NCBI GenBank assembly: GCA_014904985.1
Contig: MU129085.1
Location: 58,626 to 122,625 of the forward strand
DNA: 64,000 nucleotides
Direction of reading: 5' to 3'
Source of the DNA: Hydnum rufescens UP504
Lineage: Eukaryota; Basidiomycota; Agaricomycetes; Cantharellales; Hydnaceae
The position numbers and the translations under genes are program-made. This document shows, piece by piece, positions 57,592-64,000 of the stretch; positions within the stretch are counted from its first letter, which is position 1, and each line of letters opens with the position of its first letter. The notes beneath the pieces are model-generated. The model was not told the DNA's origin and made no database searches. It saw nothing but the letters and a program-made list of their open reading frames with translations.

Positions 57592-60500
57592 ATGGCATCC
57601 AAAGACCCGCTGAATCCAGCTAATATGCGCACAGTGCATATTTCAGGTCTGCCTCCTGCTTCTAGGCCGCCAAGTCGTATCTAACAAACCTATTCCGCCC
57701 TTGCGACAGAGGCCAGATGTAGCAGTCCTCTTCTACATACATCGAAACAGTATCGTCTTCACTTGACCATCCAGCCTCCGTCTACCGTCACTGGACTTCG
57801 TTCCCAAAAGTCGGAGTACATCGAGGCAATACGCGATGCCGTGATATGGAAAGATCCCTTCGGGGAAGAGTTGTACGTCTAGTTCACGCGCACATATGTC
57901 GTTGCCCTTATTCACATCCTCTCGGCAGTACCGTGGTGACTCAAACGCCTATCGATTGCAGAGTGACTATTGATTTGCGCGAGCACCGTTTTGGACGTTC
58001 GGGGCGGATTGTCGCATCGTGTGCTTTCGATCTCTCCTCCACAACAGACCAGGGTGAATCTGCTCATGTTTATGTGAAGAGAGGGCCACGCTTATGCACA
58101 ATCTTTATCCCGCAGACCTATCCCTCGATTTGAAAGATGGTGCAAACAACAAATCCGGAGAATTGAAAATATGTGTTGCATCCTCTCTCGCATCCACTCG
58201 TGAGGCTGTCCAGAAGGCGAGCCAGGCTACCGAGCACCTAGGACCCACACTAGCCGTTGTGAACGACGCCATTCAAACTACTACCCCACTTGCGACAGCC
58301 ATCACGGCACAGTCCAATGTTTGGCAGCCCTTGTTGAGCCGCCTCGATGCACTCGTCAAAGTTGCCGATGTGCTCGCCGAGGTACGTTTCATCCCGCATC
58401 CCGAATCACCTGTGCCCGCGGCTACTAAGTATTTACAAACAGGCTCACCCTTGGATCAAACTGGCGTGGGGTGTTGTCTCAGCAGCATATAGGGTACGAC
58501 TAGAATCAAAGTCTTGTATCTATGCTTTCTCACTGGAATTTTGCTAGATTGCTTCCACACAGAGTGAGCGAGACGCGAAGATGACGGCTTTAGTGCGCAC
58601 TATGGCGAATAGCTGCTCCTTTGCCGACGAAGCCGAGGAGTTGAAGAATCGCTCGAAAAGAGATCAAGAGATCATCAACCAAATAATGCGCCAAGTAATG
58701 GAATGTGCTTATTTCGTTCGAGACTATTGTAGGGACGAGTCCTTCGGTATGTGGAATCCCGCGTGCCTCACTTACTCCAGCACTTATCAGCATAAGCCCC
58801 AGTCAAACGCACTCTGAAGAATGCGGTTTCTCTTGCGGACCAACGGATTGATGCTTACATGACGACCCTTGAGGATCTCCGGCGGAATCTGATTGATCAT
58901 GCGAACATACAATGCTCCGTGATTACGTACCGCGTCTTGGACGTTGTGACTGAAGTCCGTAAGTGCTTCCTGGATGTCCTTGTTCAAAACCCGCATTCTA
59001 AGAGGATGCACAGGAGACTTCCAAGTGCTCAATGAACTAAAATATGTCCCAGAGGCGCATCATGATCTGGATCAAGGGTGCTTACAAGGCACACGTACCG
59101 AAATCATTGACGCCATAGTGCGTTGGGCTATTGGAGCGGATACGGCGCCGGTTGATTCGAGTGGCGCAATAACATTGAGCTCTAACGATTCGTCTCGTGT
59201 GCTTTGGTTGTGCGGCACGGCGGGTGCGGGGAAATCATCGATCCTTCGTTCCTGCGCGAAACGTGTTTCCGAGCTTGAACGCACGGGGTCATACTATGGA
59301 TTTGACAAAAATAAACCCACTGCAGACCTGACGAACCTGTTCAGTACGATCGCTCGAGACCTCGCGGACCTCGACGACTCCCGGAAGCAGCGCCTTGTTG
59401 ACGCTGTCAAGAAGGACACCGCGATACGAAGAACGGATAATTGCAAGTTGCAATTCCACCACTTCATCAAGAAATCATTCGAGAATGATCAGGCTCTAGG
59501 ACAGACCATTGTTTTCATCGACGCATTCGACGAATCTGGGGACGTTACTGCTCGTGCCAATGCGCTCGCTATTCTAACAAAGCGAGCCTCAGAACTCCCT
59601 CCGGGTATTCGAGTCATAGTGACTTCGAGGTATGAGCGCGATATTCAAGATGCGTTGCGGTCTCCATTACCCTCTGGTGTTGACGTCACGCTTGCGGACG
59701 ACATCCCGACTTATCAGACCTCGCGCGATATTATGACGTATATACGCAATGAACTCTGTGACGTGGATGAATTCCGAGCCGTGGAATACCAGACCCAGCT
59801 GAATGCGCTCATTCAGAAGGCTGGAACATCGTTTCAGTGGGCTGCTACTGCCTGTCGCTTCATTTCGATGGATAGTAAGGCCGGCGTCGACCCGCGTGAC
59901 CGAATTGTCACGGTGCTGCATAGTGATGAAAGCCTGTATGCGCTGTATAGAACTGTCATGACGGAGCACTGTGATCCATCAGATGAGGGGGCTGTAAAAC
60001 GAGTCAAGTCAATCCTAGGTCGAATCATATGTGCTCAGGAGCCCTTATCATTGCATGCTCTTGTGCACCTTGTTCCACCCGACTCTATCCTCACCCCGGA
60101 GGACATGCGGACGCAACGACGAATCGTGAAGCATCTTGCCTCGCTCCTTAGTGGTACGCACAGCGACTATCAGCCGATTGTCCCGCTCCATTCGTCTTAT
60201 CGTGATTTCTTGTGTAATCTGGAGCATAATAAAGATTTCTACATCGACCAAAGCGAAGCGAATCAGCGGATGGCCCTGGCGTGCTTCCGTGTGATGAAAC
60301 AGAACTTGACATTCAATATCTGTCAAATTCCGACGTCGTTCCTTCGCAATGTTGACATCCCCGAACTTACTGGTCTCCGGGAGAAACACATCCTTCATCA
60401 TCTGTCTTATGCTTGTTGCTTCTGGGCTTTTCATGTGTCCACAACACCTAGCAGTGAATTTGCCCAGAAAGACTTAGAGTCATTCTTTCAGAAGGATTTC

Positions 60501-63033
60501 CTATATTGGTTGGAAGTGATGAGTATTATCCAGAGGTCACCTCAAGCAGCATTAGCCCCACTTAGCATCTGCAATGTAAGCTTGGCTCCAATTCCACTGA
60601 GCTGTGGGCCAATTCTGAACATGCATTGTGCAGATGGCTCCAGCCCTCACTGAACTGCGACAGGATGCAATGCAATTCATCACAATGTTTGCAACTGCCA
60701 TCATGACCAGCACATCTCACATCTACCTTTCTGGTCTGACATTTGCTCCCACATCATCACTCCTATATCAGAGGTGGCAGGGTCAATTTCCAAGAGTTGC
60801 AAAACTTGCTGAGGGTCAACTTCAGCACTGGCCAAATATGATGCTGATCTTAGAAGGACATCATGACACTGTACAATCTGTTGCTTTCTCACCCAATGGC
60901 AAGCAGATTGCTTCTGGCAGTTGGGACAAGACCATCCGACTCTGGAATGTGGAGACAGGTGCAAGCATTGGGCAGCCAATGGAGGGTCATAATCATGCCA
61001 TCAGGTGCATTGCTTTCTCCCCAGATGGCAAACAGATTGCTTCTGCCTCCTTGGATGAGACCATACAACTCTGGAATGTGGAGACAGGTGCAAGCATTGG
61101 CCAGCCAATGAAGGGGCATCATGGTAGCATCTACTGTGTTGCATTCTCACCTGAGGGAAAACACATTGCTTCAGGCTCTGCAGACACAACCATACGTCTC
61201 TGGAGTGTGGAAATGGGTGCATGCATTGGCCAGCCAATGAAGGGGCATCATGCTGCCATCTGGTCCATTGCTTTCTCACCTGATGGGAAGCTGATTGTTT
61301 CTGGCTCTGAGGACAAGACCATACAACTCTGGAATGTGGATACAGGCACAAGCATTGGCCAGCCAATGGAGGGGCATCATGATGAGATCTACTCCATTGC
61401 TTTCTCACCTGATGGCAAGCACATTGCTTCTGGCTCCAGGGACAAATCCATACAACTTTGGAATGTGGAAAGTGGCTCAAGCATAGCCTGGCTGATTGCT
61501 CAGCATTACATCTGGGCCATTGCTTTCTCACCTGATGGCAAATACATTGCTTCTGGTTCCTGGGACACCTCCATACAACTCTGGAATGTGGAGACAGGTG
61601 TCAGGAGTGGTGAGCCAATGGAGGGACATCATAATTCTGTCTGTTCCATTGCTTTCTCCCCTGATGGCAAGCTGATTGCTTCAGGGTCCAGTGACAAGAC
61701 CATACGACTCTGGAATGTGGATACAGGGGCAAACATTGGTGAGCCAATGGAGGAGCATCATGATGCCATCTACTCCATTGCTTTCTCACCTGATGGCAAG
61801 CACATTGTTTCTGGTTCCTTGGACAACTCCATACAACTTTGGAATGTGGAAATGGGTATAAGGATTGACCAGCCAATGGAGGGGCATCATGATGCCATCC
61901 AGTCCATTGCTTTCTCACCCAATGGCAAGCAAATTGCTTCTGGCTCTGTAGACAAGACCATACGACTTTGGAACGCAGAGACAGGTGCAGGCATTGGCCA
62001 GCCAATGAAAGGGCATTGTAGTGCCATCCAATCCATTGCTTTCTCCCCTGATGGCAAGCTGATTGCTTCAGGCTCTGTGGACAAGACCATATGACTCTGG
62101 AATGTGGAGACAGGTGCAGACGTTGGCCAGCCAATGGAGGGACATTATGATGCCATCTGGTCCATTGCTTTCTCACCTGATGGAAAGAAAATTGCTTCTG
62201 GCTCCAAGGACAGGACCATACAAATATGGAATGTGGAGACAGGTGCAAGCATTGGCCAGGCAATGGAGGGGCATCATGATGACATCTGGTCCATTGCTTT
62301 CTCACCTGATGGCAAGCAAATTGCTTCTGGCTCCAAGGACAGGACCATACGAATCTGGAACATGGAGACAGGTGCAAGCATTGACCAGCCAATGGAGGGC
62401 CATCATGGTGCCATCTGGGGCATTGTTTTTTCACCTGATGGCAAGCAGATTGCTTCTGGCTCTGGGGATAAGACCATACGACTCTGGAATGTGGAGACAG
62501 GTGCAAGCATTGGCCAGCCAATGCAGGGACATCATGGTACAATCACATCCATTGCTTTCTCACCTGATGGCAAGCAGATTGCTTCTGGCTCCTTGGACCA
62601 GTCCATACGACTTTGGAATGCAGAAATGGGTGTGAGTCTTGGTCAGGTGAAGGAAGGATACAATGATGGCATCTCATCTTTCTCATCTCACAGTAAGCAG
62701 ATCACTTCTGGCACCTGCATGACACTCCAAATTTTACAATTTCCCACTGCAGCATCCAAACACATTCTTCAATATCCTGTCCATCTCTTCCCACTACCCC
62801 CACACTCTTTTCAACTGGATGGTGGGTGGATTTTGGGCCCCAGTGGTGAGCTTATTCTCTGGGTCCCTGCTGCCTACCATCCATCCCTGGAGCACCCCAA
62901 CCATCACATACTGGGGAATGCCACTCAGATTGATTTTCAACACCTTCAGTGTGGCAAGGAGTGGGCAAAGTGTCGAGAAGCAGTTGCCAAAGGAGAAGAT
63001 ATTAGTGGTTTCATGAATTTTTTTTGTGAATAG
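57592..63033 (+). pseudogene. NACHT-WD40 NLR-like gene B with two nonsense codons
   Basis: Eight exons with fully consistent phases: 57592-57872, 57929-58053, 58116-58381, 58443-58493, 58548-58746, 58803-58958, 59014-60575, 60634-63033; 1679 codons if the stops are ignored. An N-terminal region of about 390 residues (PIDCRVTIDLREHRFG; helical ADEAEELKNRSKRDQEIINQ) precedes a NACHT ATPase: P-loop GTAGAGKS (about residue 430), Walker B IVFIDAFDES, VIVTSRYERD. A helical linker (LHSSYRDFL; FWAFHVS) leads to 14 WD40 repeats of 43 residues and a degenerate fifteenth, then the tail GWILGPSGELILWVPAAYH. TAA at 57682-57684 replaces the CAA seen in gene A at codon 31, and TGA at 62092-62094 replaces CGA in WD repeat 10. 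The NACHT exon is intact. Gene A is its inverted paralogue. Confidence 0.87.
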
Positions 63034-64000
63034 CATTTCAGCTAACAGTTGGAAAAAAGAATCACCAAATACATTTTGCATCTTATGTGTTTTGGCATTG
63101 ACATGAATGAGATATCCCTGAACATACTGAAAGTACCACATTGGGAGGTTCCACATGGATGACTTCATACTGAGAGCCAAAGAAGCAAGCACCAAATTTA
63201 GACACCAAATAATAAGCAGGACCTGGAGGATACATTGGCAGTAAGCTGGGCAGTGCTCACTCTGGGGTGAGTGGGTTATACATTTCCCCAAATTCTTTCA
63301 CATTGCTCCCTGGCATTGACACCTGATGCTCCTTGGTTCTTACTGAGGATCAAGGGTCTCTGCTCAGGGTGGAGCAGCAGTCTGGGTATGGTGCTTCAAC
63401 AATGCAGAGAGTAGCATTGCCAAGGCTCCATTGTGCCCTTGCTCTGTGGCAGACTTTCAAGTGGTTGAAATTTGGTATAGTCTTGATATCTGGGTGCTTC
63501 AAGGACTGGATCCAATACACATTCCAAGGATGAGTAAAGGCTGTCACCCATGCATCCCAGCTTGTACTCTTGCCTTAGGTGGCTGCTTTGTCCATACATG
63601 ACTTGTACTCTTGCCTTAGCTGGCTGCTTTGTCCATACATGGCTTGTACTCTTGCCTTAGGTGGCCACTGTGAGCCTATGGTTCCAGCTTTGAGCCTGCC
63701 ATTGTCAGTATGAGAGGATTGGATCAATCTTGTTTTTATTACAGATTCCACATGATGTATATAGCTTGGGAATTCCTGATCTCCTATCAAGTTTTTCTTT
63801 TGCCAACAGGCTATGGGCCCCAATTAAGCTCTGTGATACCTGGGAATGGAGGGTGTGCATGTGATAGGTGAAGATGGGGTGTAACAGCATCATGGGTTAT
63901 GGATTACAGTCATGGGTTTGGGGTTATGTGCAGGTCAGCCACAATACAGTCAGGTAACTTTTCAGGGTACAGGTATGGTTTCAGTTTCAGTTGCAGGTTA
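63034..64000. other. 3' flank of NLR gene B with a short tandem repeat
   Basis: No gene recognised. The sequence is CpG-poor like the WD40 exon it follows. A 49-51 bp tandem repeat lies within it and is listed separately. The rest is AT-balanced and featureless to my eye. Confidence 0.5.
63557..63672 (+). repeat. 50-bp tandem repeat, about 2.3 units
   Basis: The unit CTTGTACTCTTGCCTTAG(G/C)TGGCTGCTTTGTCCATACATG(A/G) starts at about 63558, 63602 and 63645, the third copy being partial. Confidence 0.85.

Noticed and set aside
61001..62542. Minus-strand frames of 176 and 313 codons opposite the gene B WD40 repeats
   Set aside because: Same repeat artefact; low-complexity H/S/Q/C-rich products with no domain.

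Overview
The window is fungal nuclear DNA, most likely from an agaricomycete (mushroom-forming basidiomycete). The evidence is genes with many 50-65 bp GT-AG introns, NACHT-WD40 and TPR proteins of the NLR-like class that is expanded in Agaricomycetes, an allantoate-permease-type MFS pair, a fungal lactonase, and PIF/Harbinger, pogo and Tad-like LINE elements. I cannot name the species.

Layout. 1-716: stump of a WD40-repeat gene running off the left edge. 745-1882: intron-bearing fragment of a 20S proteasome alpha-4 gene. 1964-7252 (-): NACHT-WD40 gene A, broken by single-base indels. 9.4-16.9 kb: two divergent MFS transporter genes flanked by a lactonase fragment and a fuller lactonase copy. 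17.0-18.6 kb: second proteasome alpha-4 fragment, split by a small inverted-repeat element. 18.6-20.7 kb: unclassified GC-palindrome-rich repeat. 20.7-25.6 kb: a 4.8 kb palindrome. 28.6-31.9 kb and 35.75-38.8 kb (both -): two paralogous genes (C broken, D nearly intact) that join an N-terminal helical domain resembling the MLKL-like four-helix bundle to about twelve 40-residue TPRs, with no nucleotide-binding domain. 39.1-48.7 kb: a composite DNA transposon holding a Harbinger Myb gene, a decayed Harbinger transposase and a decayed pogo-type transposase. 50.2-56.5 kb (-): a Tad-like LINE. 57.6-63.0 kb (+): NACHT-WD40 gene B, the inverted paralogue of A.

How it fits together. The window reads as an NLR-like (self/non-self recognition or immunity) island: an inverted pair of sensor-type genes (A, B) brackets a tandem pair of helical-bundle-TPR genes (C, D), invaded by transposons. 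The upstream flank of C is also found upstream of D, but there it is cut in two by the 9.6 kb transposon, so C supplies the empty site. CpG dinucleotides are visibly depleted in the transposons and in the WD40 halves of A and B, but not in the NACHT halves. Many stop codons are CGA to TGA changes, as expected from 5-methylcytosine deamination or a CpG-directed RIP-like process. By contrast the lesions in A and C are mostly single-base indels, several in homopolymers, so consensus error must be kept in mind for the left half of the window.
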